From Planctomycetaceae bacterium (lineage in GTDB: Bacteria > Planctomycetota > Planctomycetia > Planctomycetales > Planctomycetaceae): a stretch of 64,000 bases of DNA. The stretch covers positions 1,302,001 to 1,366,000 of the forward strand of contig CP051247.1 in NCBI GenBank assembly GCA_017795105.1, written 5' to 3'. The position numbers and the translations under genes were made by a program. Positions 30,243-40,100 of the stretch are shown piece after piece. How positions within the stretch are numbered: the first letter of the stretch is position 1; every line of letters begins with the position of its first letter. Under the pieces are notes generated by a model that was not told the DNA's origin, ran no database searches, and saw nothing but the letters and a program-made list of their open reading frames with translations.

Positions 30243-31292
30243 ATGGCGCGTAAAACGGTAGTCACCGGATCGGAACATCAGACTCCTGACCCCGAACCGG
30301 TCAAGGACTCGCCCGGGTTCTCGATCGACAATCCGGATTTCGACGACGACCTTCGGCCGCAGTCCCTGACCGAAGTGGTCGGACAGCGCAAGGTCGTTGA
30401 ACGCGTCCGCATCATGCTCGAAGCGGCCCAGTCTCGCGGCGATGCCCTCGGACATCTGCTTCTCGAAGGCCCTCCCGGTCTCGGCAAAACAACGCTGGCC
30501 ATGGTTCTTCCCAAAGAGCTCGGCAGCGACTTTCAGATCACATCCGGACCAACGCTCCGGGCTCCCAAGGATTTGCTTCCTTATCTGACGCGAGCCAGTG
30601 AGAAGTCGGTCCTGTTCATCGACGAGATCCATCGATTGCCTCCGGCTGTTGAGGAATTCATCTACCCGGCGATGGAAGACTTCCGGGTTGATATCGCCTT
30701 GGGCGAAGGATTGAACGCCCGCACGGTGAATATGAGTCTGAAGCCGTTCACCGTGGTCGGAGCGACGACTCGCAGCGGAATGCTGACCGCCCCGCTCCGC
30801 GATCGCTTCGTGAACCGGGCCCATTTCGACTTCTACGAACACGACGACCTGACCACCCTGCTCGTTCGGAATGCGAAAAAACTTCGAGCCGAGTTGTCGG
30901 AAGACGCGGCTTTAGAAATCGCGACCCGCAGTCGCGGCACCCCTCGAAAAGCCAACAACCTGCTCCGCTGGACGCGGGACTTTGCTCAGGTGCGCCAGAA
31001 GTCTGGACCGATTTCCGGGGATGTGGCCCGCGAAGCACTGGCGATGATCGAGATCGATGCCATTGGCCTGGAAGAAATGGATCGCCGCTATCTGATGACG
31101 CTGATCACTGTCTTCACGGGTGGCCCGGCTGGTATCCAGGCAATCGGACACTCCATGAACGTCCCGCCCGATACGCTGGAAGACGAAGTCGAGCCGTTCC
31201 TGCTCCGTCAGGGATTCATTCAGCGAACCCCTCGCGGCCGCATGGTAACGGCCGCCGCCTGGGAACATCTCAAAATTCCCCCGCTGAAATAG
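30243..31292 (+). CDS. ruvB: Holliday junction branch-migration helicase RuvB
   Basis: RuvB is the hexameric AAA+ motor that drives Holliday junction branch migration with RuvA. The ATG at 30243 gives 349 residues; the longer frame from 30135 is rejected because its first 36 residues are not family-like. Motifs: Walker A GPPGLGKT (76-83), Walker B FIDEIHRLPP, sensor TTRSGMLTAPLRDRF and the C-terminal winged helix (VEPFLLRQGFIQRTPRGRMVT). The N-terminus is about 20 residues longer than usual. ruvA and ruvC are not adjacent. Confidence 0.95.
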   Translation: MARKTVVTGSEHQTPDPEPVKDSPGFSIDNPDFDDDLRPQSLTEVVGQRKVVERVRIMLEAAQSRGDALGHLLLEGPPGLGKTTLAMVLPKELGSDFQITSGPTLRAPKDLLPYLTRASEKSVLFIDEIHRLPPAVEEFIYPAMEDFRVDIALGEGLNARTVNMSLKPFTVVGATTRSGMLTAPLRDRFVNRAHFDFYEHDDLTTLLVRNAKKLRAELSEDAALEIATRSRGTPRKANNLLRWTRDFAQVRQKSGPISGDVAREALAMIEIDAIGLEEMDRRYLMTLITVFTGGPAGIQAIGHSMNVPPDTLEDEVEPFLLRQGFIQRTPRGRMVTAAAWEHLKIPPLK

Positions 31293-31357
31293 TGGGGAAT
31301 CGCCGGTTTCGTACGAACAGACGGCAATTGGAGATTAGGCCCAGGATCATGGGATGG

Positions 31358-31495
31358 CTCAGACGCGTGCGTCTGAGTGGCGGAGCCACAAGAGGTCGCT
31401 GACCAGCGATGAATAGCTTCTCCCTGTGACCTGGAACACGGGAATCCTCTTGCTGACTGAGCCGGCTTCGATAGAGGAGCAACTGCGGATAGCCA
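31358..31495. repeat. Hairpin-module repeat related to 10622-10764
   Basis: A perfect 20-base palindrome CTCAGACGCGTGCGTCTGAG (31358-31377) is followed by GTGGC-GGA-GCCAC and AAGAGGTC (31377-31397), which matches 10648-10668 at 20 of 21 bases. The hairpin in front differs completely from the CCCCGGTT one there. The right end (GAGGAGCAACTGCGGATAGCC) is a decayed form of the conserved right block. It occupies the 346-bp gap between ruvB and the convergent lipoprotein gene. Confidence 0.6.
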
Positions 31496-31580
31496 GTCAC
31501 AGGCTCCTTGCTGAAAATGCCGCGTCTTTCGTTGTCCAGAATTGGAGTCGGTGCCAGTTATTTTGCTCGGTTCTGCGCAT

Positions 31581-31614
31581 AAGAAAACCCTCCGGCTGAA
31601 GCAGCCGCAGGGTT
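31581..31614 (-). terminator. Rho-independent terminator after lipoprotein gene
   Basis: On the minus strand AACCCT-CGGCT pairs with AGCCG-AGGGTT (one internal mismatch), followed by TTCTTAT. It lies 25 bases after the stop of the gene ending at 31639. Confidence 0.75.
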
Positions 31615-31638
31615 CGGTGGAGAGATAGTAGATCAGGT

Positions 31639-32136
31639 TCAGGCACCTGGACGACGGGCACGTTTCCCGCTGGGAGAACTCGTCAGCTGGAACGTGAACT
31701 CATCCCCGGAGTCGGGAACGATGGCTTCAAGTACGGTTTTCTCCGCATCACTGTATTGAGGGGGAATGTGCTCGACTCCTTCCATCGCGGCTGTCGCTCC
31801 ATCCATGTCCGAAGGCAGTGGACTGCCGTCGGGTCGGGCGAATTTGGTCACCACGACCTTGCACCGACCGACCGGGCACCCCGATCGCTGGGCGGCATCC
31901 TGCAACACGAACATGCCCGACTCATCGGTCGTCCCAAAGCAGGGCCGGCCCATGCCCGTCTCTTGTGGGAGAAACGTGACTCCCGCATGGGACAGAGGCT
32001 GGCCGTCCAGATAAACCTGTCCGGAAACAGGAACCAGTCCGGTCAACTCCGGGTCCTCAGACGAACCACATCCGGTCACAACCATGAGGGCCGTGCACAG
32101 ACCCAACTTCAGTAGACTCCGCATCCAGAGCGTCAT
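31639..32136 (-). CDS. Lipoprotein with carboxypeptidase-regulatory-like domain (DUF1559 partner)
   Basis: The ATG at 32134-32136 gives 165 residues with a lipoprotein signal (CTALMVVTGCGSS) and the beta-sandwich VPVSGQVYLDGQPLSHAGVTFLP, closely parallel to the lipoprotein at 14408-14875. The middle holds a distinctive CPVGRCKVVVTKF segment. It lies 49 bp after the second DUF1559 gene, so the two are co-transcribed and end at the terminator at 31581-31614. It is an envelope protein of unknown function. The start upstream at 32280 would run into the DUF1559 gene and is rejected. Confidence 0.8.
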   Translation of the reverse strand: MTLWMRSLLKLGLCTALMVVTGCGSSEDPELTGLVPVSGQVYLDGQPLSHAGVTFLPQETGMGRPCFGTTDESGMFVLQDAAQRSGCPVGRCKVVVTKFARPDGSPLPSDMDGATAAMEGVEHIPPQYSDAEKTVLEAIVPDSGDEFTFQLTSSPSGKRARRPGA

Positions 32137-32185
32137 CTTATTTCTTTCTTCGAACAGACTTGTGTGGGAGACAACATACTGGATC

Positions 32186-33196
32186 TTAGAACTCACCGAT
32201 GACATTCCCATCGCTGATGTAAGCCAGGTTCGTACGAGTCGTGTCGTCGATATTCTCGCTGACGAACCGCACCGATCCATCTCCCATCAGAACCTGCATT
32301 CCGCCCGGATGTGAACTTCCCGGAGCTCCCCAGGTTCCGAGGCTGCCGGAAGCATTGTTGGCGTTCGGCGGAGTATGCCAGCCACAGCAGAGCCAGTCGT
32401 TGATACCCCGGGTCATGGCGAAATCAACACCACTTCCGACCCATTTGGTGTACCCCCAGGTGCTGGTCACTCCGTCTTTGATGTCGAGAGTCGTTTCCAC
32501 GACAGCAACCGTGTTGGAAAGACCATCCTGAATGTGTGCGAACTTCGTGGCCGAGTAGTGACCGAACATCCGGCGAGTCGTGATCGATTCGCTTGCCCAG
32601 GTCGACGCCGTGCTGCTTACACGGCGAACCGAGAAGTCATAGCTCGTCTTTGCTCCCGGATGACCGTTGGCGTTGGCACCGTCGTACATGCGGTAACCAC
32701 TGTCGTTCCCGGTGTAGAACTCCGAACCTCCATCGGACGGACAGAGGAACGTATTGATCTTCTGACTGACCACCTCCGCATTGCCACTCGTTTCAATCGT
32801 GGTCGCCGGCTGCACCAGAGGAGAGGCTCCGCTGCGTACATATTCGCCGGTCGGGTAGTTTGGATCGAACCGGTCGTACAGAGCCGACTGTTCAATGTAG
32901 GGCAGGACTTGGATCCAGCCGCGATGGTTGAGTGTGAAGCCAGTCGTCGACGCGGTCTGAGCCGTTCCGGAAACAATCGCTCCGTCAGCGGAGGCGCTGT
33001 AAGGCAGAACACTGTGCGTATCGTGATAGTTATGCAGGGCCAGTCCGATCTGCTTCAAATTGTTCTTACAGGACGACCGACGGGCTGCTTCCCGAGCCTG
33101 TTGCACGGCTGGCAGCAGCAAGGCGACAAGAATCGCGATGATCGCGATCACAACCAGTAACTCAATCAACGTAAAACCGAGGCGCAGTTTCTTCAT
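32186..33196 (-). CDS. DUF1559 protein with type IV pilin-like N-terminus
   Basis: This 336-residue paralogue of the DUF1559 protein at 15036-16154 has MKKLRLGFTLIELLVVIAII as a prepilin-type leader and hydrophobic helix, then PAVQQAREAARRSSCKNNLKQIGLALHNYHDTH. The C-terminal SSHPGGMQVLMGDGSVRFVSENID block is typical. The central region differs strongly from the first copy, as expected for family members with different ligands or surface roles. The 348 bp upstream contains no gene and should hold its promoter. Confidence 0.93.
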   Translation of the reverse strand: MKKLRLGFTLIELLVVIAIIAILVALLLPAVQQAREAARRSSCKNNLKQIGLALHNYHDTHSVLPYSASADGAIVSGTAQTASTTGFTLNHRGWIQVLPYIEQSALYDRFDPNYPTGEYVRSGASPLVQPATTIETSGNAEVVSQKINTFLCPSDGGSEFYTGNDSGYRMYDGANANGHPGAKTSYDFSVRRVSSTASTWASESITTRRMFGHYSATKFAHIQDGLSNTVAVVETTLDIKDGVTSTWGYTKWVGSGVDFAMTRGINDWLCCGWHTPPNANNASGSLGTWGAPGSSHPGGMQVLMGDGSVRFVSENIDDTTRTNLAYISDGNVIGEF

Positions 33197-33544
33197 GGCG
33201 CGGGGAACTTTCTAAAGCGTGTCAGTGCGAGACTGACGAGGGTGGGATAACAAATTTCTTCAGATCACGAGGTAACTCTGAGGGAAAATACTCAGCGAAT
33301 CAGAGATGCAACTGCTGCGCCAATCCTGACCGGCGGTTGAACTGAGCACGTCCCCACCCTTCGGAACGCTGCCAAATCCCTACAAATTAAGGGAGTTTCC
33401 GCTTGCGGTCTCGGTCGCTCAATCGTTCGTAAAGTTTTTATGAGTCGCTTTCAACTGCGTTCGGTTCGCGTGAACTATGCACGAGTGCCTGCAACAGGCG
33501 CACGCACCCATTCTCATGTTTTCATGCGAGGAGCTTTCGTGCCC
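33197..33544. other. 348-bp intergenic region upstream of DUF1559 gene 2
   Basis: No credible gene is seen. The only structure I find is a small hairpin, GTCAGT-ACTGAC (33221-33237), 24 bases upstream of the DUF1559 start and likely within its leader. The rest separates this gene from the stop of the next minus-strand gene at 33545. Confidence 0.45.
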
Positions 33545-34546
33545 TCACTCCGCCTCAGCCGAGCGGGACAACAGCCCCCGCTCTCTCAACTGCATCAGCC
33601 CGTCGACGACTCGTTCGAGGTCTCCGACAAGCACGAAGCAACGAAACGAATAGTCACCAGGTTCCACACCGGTTCTCTGCCGATAACGATAAACACAGTT
33701 CCACTTCACGACCTTCGCTCGATCAAAGCGAAAGCGTCCGTAACCGGGGCCGGACCAGCCGACGCCAAACTCTTCGTCCGGCATCACACAGGCCATCGCA
33801 TAACGATCATCGGATGTCGAAAAGACCACGGGGTGGCGTTGTTCACCGGGGCCGTTTGAGAGAGGTTCGAGCGACTCCGTTTTCAGATTGAACGTGCGAA
33901 AGACTTCGAACTCAAACGGCATGTAGCCGGTCAGGACTTCGAACTGAGCGAAGCGATGTGTCTCATCGATCGGCAGACCGAATGTCACGTCGTACTGAAT
34001 CACCTGCGGAAGTTCCGGGAGTCCGATCTGAACCCGTTTCGTCAGCGTGTGATTGGAAAGAGCCGTACGATTCCGAGCCGGATGCCCTGCTGATTGCCCA
34101 TCCGGTGGCAGCCAGAACGCCATTTGAGTCGTCGTCTGCAGACGATTTCTGGAGGCGATGAGATGCAGCAGTCGGCTGGTCGATGACGGGCCGGCCCCAT
34201 CGGCGACCGAACCTGCTTCGGTCGGATTGAACGTCTCCGGAATCATCGGTCCGTTGAAGTCGAAGTTGCTGGCCGACTGCAGCTGACGTCCATGATCGGT
34301 GCTGTCGATAAACTCCTGGCCGTTCCAGGTGAGCGAATGAATCGCCCCGGCCAGACGTTCGGTCGTCGTGATCACGATCTCCGACGATCCGAGGGGAGCG
34401 CGAATGCTGCTGTTTCCAGACGGGAAGTCCTCGCCCGCAGCGAAGCGATTCCCGATGGAAAGCAGTCCGGCGATCAACAACAGGTTCCGTCCGAACCCCC
34501 ATGGCGAGCAGTTCGTTCGTCGGTCGAATCGTGTCGCTCGTCTCAT
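33545..34546 (-). CDS. Exported hypothetical protein, coupled to upstream lipoprotein gene
   Basis: I do not recognise the family. The 333-residue protein has an Arg-rich start and a hydrophobic segment (NLLLIAGLLSIGNRFAAGE), consistent with a signal peptide near residues 20-38. The rest is beta-rich with many aromatic residues (TSDDRYAMACVMPDEEFGVGWSGPG). The ATG shares its A with the upstream TAA stop (TAATG at 34544-34548), so translation is coupled to the preceding lipoprotein gene. A carbohydrate- or surface-related role is possible, but no motif shows it. Confidence 0.65.
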   Translation of the reverse strand: MRRATRFDRRTNCSPWGFGRNLLLIAGLLSIGNRFAAGEDFPSGNSSIRAPLGSSEIVITTTERLAGAIHSLTWNGQEFIDSTDHGRQLQSASNFDFNGPMIPETFNPTEAGSVADGAGPSSTSRLLHLIASRNRLQTTTQMAFWLPPDGQSAGHPARNRTALSNHTLTKRVQIGLPELPQVIQYDVTFGLPIDETHRFAQFEVLTGYMPFEFEVFRTFNLKTESLEPLSNGPGEQRHPVVFSTSDDRYAMACVMPDEEFGVGWSGPGYGRFRFDRAKVVKWNCVYRYRQRTGVEPGDYSFRCFVLVGDLERVVDGLMQLRERGLLSRSAEAE

Positions 34547-35520
34547 TAGAACGGAGAGGCGGGCCGAGGCGGCGTCTGATCAGGAGCGGCAGTTCCGTTA
34601 GCCGGAGCAGCCTGTCCGGGGCGTGCGGCTGGAGCAGCGGCCGGCTTCTCGGTGGTCAGGTCGATTGTCTGCAAAGACATTTCGATCCGTCGCTGCAGGT
34701 TCTCACCGGCACTTACGTTGCGAGGCAATGCATAGACCAGTGCAATCCGCATATCGCCGTTCTGGTAAAGGTAAACCTGATACTCTCCGGGAGCGGGCGG
34801 ACCTTCTTCCGTCTCCGGGGCCCCAAACTCTTCCGCTTCAGGCTCTGATTCCGGGACCAGCGTGATGGCCGTGAATTGCTTGGGGGGAGCGAACTCCGCG
34901 TCTTTCGGTTCCGGCAGGCTGACGTTGAACCATTTGTTGACCCGGTCCGTTGCCGTGCCGCGAGCATTGTTGTCGAGAGGAATCTGAAGTTCATCGACGA
35001 GTGTGTTCATTACATCCTCGTGAAACTTCAGCGGATCGCCTAGCTCATCTTTGGTTTTGAACGTGCGCCAGTAATCGTAATTACTAAGCAGGTACATGTA
35101 GCCCGGCTGCTGGGTCGTGCTACCGGAGCTGTCGACGACGTTCAGATTCGCCGTCCAGGCGGCGACCAGTCCCGGCAGATCAATGGGCGGATTGATCGGC
35201 TGGCGGGGATCGCGGCGTTCTTCAACAGGTTCCTCCAGCTCTCCGGCACCTTCCTCGGCTGGTCGCCGAGGCGCGGGCGGAGGAGCGGGAATCTCGCGGA
35301 ACTGCTTCGGCGGACGGACAGACACGCCGTAGTTGGAGAAGACGGTGCCTAGATTTTGATTGAGCCGGTCGATGAAGTCGTAATACGTCTTTGTGAATTC
35401 GAGCCGTTCTTCGTAAGTCTTGGTCCCACAGCCGATTAGCACACCCAGCATCAGTAGGCACACAACTCGCCGCACGAGCCGAGAAGAGAAAAACGTCGCC
35501 GGAAGGGGTGTGCGGGTCAT
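34546..35520 (-). CDS. Hypothetical proline-rich lipoprotein
   Basis: The ATG at 35518-35520 gives 324 residues with a lipoprotein signal (VCLLMLGVLIGCGTKTYEER) and an acidic, proline-rich linker (residues about 75-105). A conserved-looking globular part follows (LPGLVAAWTANLNVVDSSGS to FNVSLPEPKDAEF), and the tail is Ala/Pro-rich. The family is not recognised. It is the first gene of a two-gene unit, and its stop overlaps the start of the next gene by one base. It is divergent from the PEGA lipoprotein gene. Confidence 0.7.
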   Translation of the reverse strand: MTRTPLPATFFSSRLVRRVVCLLMLGVLIGCGTKTYEERLEFTKTYYDFIDRLNQNLGTVFSNYGVSVRPPKQFREIPAPPPAPRRPAEEGAGELEEPVEERRDPRQPINPPIDLPGLVAAWTANLNVVDSSGSTTQQPGYMYLLSNYDYWRTFKTKDELGDPLKFHEDVMNTLVDELQIPLDNNARGTATDRVNKWFNVSLPEPKDAEFAPPKQFTAITLVPESEPEAEEFGAPETEEGPPAPGEYQVYLYQNGDMRIALVYALPRNVSAGENLQRRIEMSLQTIDLTTEKPAAAPAARPGQAAPANGTAAPDQTPPRPASPF

Positions 35521-35736
35521 AGTTGCTAATTCTGGATCGAGGAACGCAGAGGCCGGACGTTCGGCTGATTGGAATCCGGGCAAGAACGGAGGTCGAGAAC
35601 TTCGTCGCCGATTCTCATAGAAACCTGTGCACGAGTCAATTGTTTCCGCCAGTTCCCCATGAATTTCGGTCTTGGCCTGATCGAGCCGCTCCAGTACATT
35701 TCGCCTCCATCGAATGCCTCCGGACTGGTTGAGGAA

Positions 35737-36159
35737 ATGGATTTCCCCCGCGTTCTCAGGATCACCTTCTGTCTTTTGCTGATTACGTTCTGTCTCGCCC
35801 CGAATACCGGGTGTGTCAGTCGGCGGCTCACGATCCGTACCAATCCGCCCGGAGCCTTGGTCAAACTAAACGGGAAACGGCTCGGCTTTTCGCCGGTTTC
35901 GACCGACTTCACCTACTACGGCACGTATGAAATCGAGCTGGTGAAGGACGGCTACGAAACCGAGACGATTCTGCAGAAGATCTCGCCCCCCTGGTACCAG
36001 CGGTTCCCGATCGATTTCTTTTCCGACAATTTCTCGCCGTTCAGCATTACGAACCGGCACGAGTACACCTGGCCTCTGCGTCCCAAAAACATCATTCCGA
36101 CCGACGACCTGCTGAATCGAGCCGATCAACTCCGTTCGGATGCTCTGATCGCCCCCTGA
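35737..36159 (+). CDS. PEGA-domain lipoprotein
   Basis: The ATG at 35737, preceded by GAGGAA, gives a 140-residue protein with a lipoprotein signal (FCLLLITFCLAPNTGCVSRR). A PEGA domain follows (TIRTNPPGALVKLNGKRLGFSPVS, then YGTYEIELVKDGYETETI). PEGA domains are surface beta-sandwich modules, probably for protein or glycan contact. The frame continues upstream to 35569, but those residues do not look like a signal. It lies 27 bp before the membrane hydrolase gene and may be co-transcribed with it. Confidence 0.82.
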   Translation: MDFPRVLRITFCLLLITFCLAPNTGCVSRRLTIRTNPPGALVKLNGKRLGFSPVSTDFTYYGTYEIELVKDGYETETILQKISPPWYQRFPIDFFSDNFSPFSITNRHEYTWPLRPKNIIPTDDLLNRADQLRSDALIAP

Positions 36160-36186
36160 TTCTCCAGCAGAAACGGACCGATCCCC

Positions 36187-36927
36187 ATGGCTTCTTTCCG
36201 CGAACATATCACCGTCAGCGGCGTTCTCGGAGTCGGTTACGGCGTCAGTGCATTCTTCGTTTACGGTTTCACGCCAATCGAATCGACCCTGGCCGGATTT
36301 CTGACCGCTTTCGGCGGCATGCTGCCCGATCTCGACTCCAAGACATCGCGTCCGGTACGGGAACTGTTCGGTGTGCTGGCCGCGATTGGTCCGCTGCTCA
36401 TTCTGGGCGAAACGCTCGAAGCCCTGCATCTCCCCTCGTCTCGGGAAGCAGGTGCACTCACCTTTATTGCGCTCTACCTGATGATTCGATATGGCGGAGC
36501 CTGGCTGGTTTCGGCGGTCGCGGTGCATCGCGGCATGTTCCACAGCATTCCCGCAGCGCTGATTGCCGGCCAGATTGCGTTCCTGGCCCATTGCGATTCC
36601 GATGTTCCCACCAAATGGCTGATCGCGTTGGGAATTATCGTCGGCTTCATGTCGCATCTCATTCTCGATGAAGCTTACAGCATCGAATGGACCGGAATCG
36701 GCTTCAAACTTCGTAAGTCGTTCGGAACGGCGCTGAAGTTTGTCGGAAAAGACCACGCAGCGAATGTCATTACTTACGGGCTGTTGATCACCCTGAGTTA
36801 CGCCGTGGCCAGCAACATCGTCCTTGATCTGGAAGCACAGAAGAAGCCGACGGTGGAAGTCGAACCGGTCGAGCTGCGGGAAACTGCTGAGCTCCCGCTC
36901 GAATTCCCTGAGACAGAAATCAGGTAA
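36187..36927 (+). CDS. YdjM-type membrane-bound metal-dependent hydrolase
   Basis: This 246-residue multi-pass protein matches the LexA-binding/YdjM-like membrane hydrolase family (PF04307), with His7 in REHITVSG, GGMLPDLDSKTSRP (residues 43-56), HRGMFHSIP (near 115) and GFMSHLILDEAYS. These His and Asp residues are the presumed metal ligands. The substrate is unknown; the family includes envelope-stress proteins. Four or five hydrophobic helices and a charged C-terminal tail (VEVEPVELRETAELPLEFPETEIR) are visible. Confidence 0.82.
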   Translation: MASFREHITVSGVLGVGYGVSAFFVYGFTPIESTLAGFLTAFGGMLPDLDSKTSRPVRELFGVLAAIGPLLILGETLEALHLPSSREAGALTFIALYLMIRYGGAWLVSAVAVHRGMFHSIPAALIAGQIAFLAHCDSDVPTKWLIALGIIVGFMSHLILDEAYSIEWTGIGFKLRKSFGTALKFVGKDHAANVITYGLLITLSYAVASNIVLDLEAQKKPTVEVEPVELRETAELPLEFPETEIR

Positions 36928-37148
36928 TCACTGAGTGATCGACGGTTCATCCGTGCATCTCAGGAGATCTCGCCTTCTCGCTGCTTACCTCTCTTGCGCA
37001 GAGATCTTCTCTTGAGCATGCTTACCCCTAGAGGTTATCGTCTTCAGGACTCGCATTTGTGTTCCCTGATCTAATCTTCGCACTGGCTGACTCTACTTCA
37101 GAAATTCATCCGGCCTCCCGAATTTGATCGCCGGGGACAACTACCCTC

Positions 37149-40100
37149 ATGAGCGAGTTATTTCCCCTCACGTATGTAAGGATTCGGCAAGTTATGAAAC
37201 GTCTTTCTGGAATCGTCTCCCAGTGCATTCCACGCCCCGCGTCGCAAATGTCATCCAAGCGACGACGAAATCTCCGAGCGGAATTGACGGTCTCGGCGAC
37301 CGAGCTTCTGGAAACTCGGGCTCTGCTTTCAGGTTCTCTGGCAGAGCCTGATACACTGCTCTCGACCAACAGCAATCCTGGCAATGCCGGCCAGTTCGGG
37401 AATCGCGCCGTCGTTTCTGAGAACTACGTCGTTGTAGCCGCTCAGTTTGAAGATGTGACGAACGGAACAACCGCCACGAACACCGGGGTCGTTTACGTTT
37501 ACGATCGCGACTCGGCTACGCCCGATGTCCCGGTCTTCACCCTGGACAATCCGACGGGAAATAACAACAGCCTCTTCGGCAGCAGCCTGGCGATCGACGG
37601 AACCAATCTCGTCGTCGGAGCCCGTGGCGATCGCCGTGCCTACGTTTACGATCTCAGCTCGGCCACCCCGACTGCAACGGCAATCCTGCCAGTGACCACC
37701 AGCGGACAGTTTGGCGATTCCGTCGCCATCTCGGGGAACAAGATCGTGGTCGGCGACTACGCCAACAACTTCTCCAACCAGGGCGGCGCGTTCGTCTACG
37801 AGTTGACGACCGATTCGCAGACGCAGACTCAGCAGGTGACTCACCGCCTGACGATCCTCAACCCGGGCAGCAACAACGTCGGTTTCTCTCGACAGACGCT
37901 GGCCATTTCTGGCGATCGGCTGGCAATCGGAGCCTTTAACCAGACCTCCGTCAACGGCGGCGTTCAGAGTCGCGGACGCGTCTATATCTACGACTTGAAC
38001 TTCAATCCGTATTCCTTCACCCAGACCCAGGTGATCGATAATCCGATCGGAACACTGGGCGACAGCTACGGTCTTACCTTCGACCTCGATGGCGATACGC
38101 TGGTCGTTGGAGCTGAAGGAAACAGCAACTACACGGGAGCGGCTTACGTCTACGATCTCGGCTCGCTGGCCCCGAACACGCCGAATCCTCAGCCGACACT
38201 CACGCTGGCTCATCCGGAAGCTTCGGCCGGAGGACAGTTCGGCGGAGCGATCGCCGTCTCGGGTCGCACCGTGGCGATTTCCGCGCGATACGCCGACACG
38301 AACGGCTTCACCGATTCGGGACGTGTCTACCTTTATGACCTGGACAGCGCGACGCCGGCCACGCCGACGGAGACCTTCGATTCGCCGACTCCGGGGTCTT
38401 ACGATACCTTCGGCGATGCTGTCGACCTGACGGAAGATTACCTCATCGTCGGTGCCATCGGCGACGATACGCGTGCCGAGAACGGCGAGACGACCAATGT
38501 GAACGATGGAGCCGCGTTCCTCTTTGGACTCGGCCCCGTCAACAATCCGCCCGAAGTCGCGGATGCCGCTTTCTCAATCGATGAGAACACCGCGGCTGGT
38601 GCCGTCGTGGGAACGGTCAACGGAAGTGACCCGGATGTCAATGATGCGATCACTTACTCGATCCTCTCCGGCAACGATAACGGGGCCTTCGCGATCGATC
38701 CTCAAACCGGGGTCATCACCGTCGCCAATTCGGCTGCACTCGACTACGAATCGCAGACCGTCTTCAATCTGGTCGTTCAGGTCGAAGATCTCTGCCTCGA
38801 AACCGATACTGCCGATGTCACCGTTTCCTTGAACGACCTGCAGACTCTGGTCGGAATCGACAGTGTTGTTGTTTCCGAAGGGGATTCCGGCACGGTGACT
38901 GCGAACTTCACCGTGGTCAGTTCAGACGACATCAAGCAGGCCTTCGCAATCGCCTTTGCCACCAGCGACGGAACCGCGACCGCAGGCAGCGACTATGTTG
39001 CTCAGAGCGGCAGCTTGAACTTTGCCGGAACCGCCGGCGAAACGCAGACGATCAGCGTCACGATCAGTCCGGAAGACCTCGATGAGCTCGACGAAACGTT
39101 CCTCGTCGAACTGCTGAGCGTTTCCGGCTCCAACGATGTGGTTATTAACGTCGCCACGGGCGAAGCAACAATCCTCGATGACGATGAGACTCCCGTCTCC
39201 GACGCCGGCGGACCTTACGAGATCTCTGAAGGCGATGGCGTCTCCCTCGACGCGACGGCAACAACAGATGGCGACTCGACCAATCTGACCTATCGCTGGG
39301 ATGTCGACGGAGACGGCGACTTCGATGAGATGGTCACCGGCAGCACCCCGGTCCTGACCGCCGGCGACCTGGCGACTCTCGGCCTGAACGACGGCCCCGC
39401 TTCAATCGTGGTCACGGTCGAAGTCAGCGACGGAACCAATGTTTCGACCGCTCAGACGACCTTGTCTGTCCTCAACGTCGATCCTGAAATCTCCGGACTG
39501 ACATCGAGCAACCCGGACTTTGAAGACGCAGCTGCTGGAGCGGTTACGGTCTCTGGAAACCTGATCGACCCGGCTCTTTCCGCCGATACCCACACCGTGG
39601 AAGTCAACTGGGGTGACGGCACGGTCACTCAGGCCACGGTCGACCAGTTGAACGACTCGTTCACCGACAGTCACAGCTACGCTTCGGCCGGCGTCTACAC
39701 GGTTTCGGTAACCGCCTTCGATGAAGACGGTGGCGTCTCCCAGACGCAGACCGTCCAGGCAGTTGTCCAGGGCGTAGCCGTCATCGGTACCGACCTGTAT
39801 GTGATCGGTTCCTCCGATTGCGATTTCGTGGAAGTGTTCCGATTCGGTCATAAATACTACGTGCTGACCAAGTTCGGCTCGGGGCCGGTCGACATCGATT
39901 ACTTCAGCACGAGCGGCATTGAATCGATCGTCATCACGACAGGAGCCGGGGATGATCTGGTCGGCGTTTCTCACCGGATTCAGATTCCCGTGCTCATCGA
40001 CGGCGGATCCGGTGACGACACTCTGCTCGGCGGTCGCAGTTCCAATGTCCTTGTCGGCGGAGACGGGAACGATATCCTGTTCGGCGGCTCTGGCGATGAC

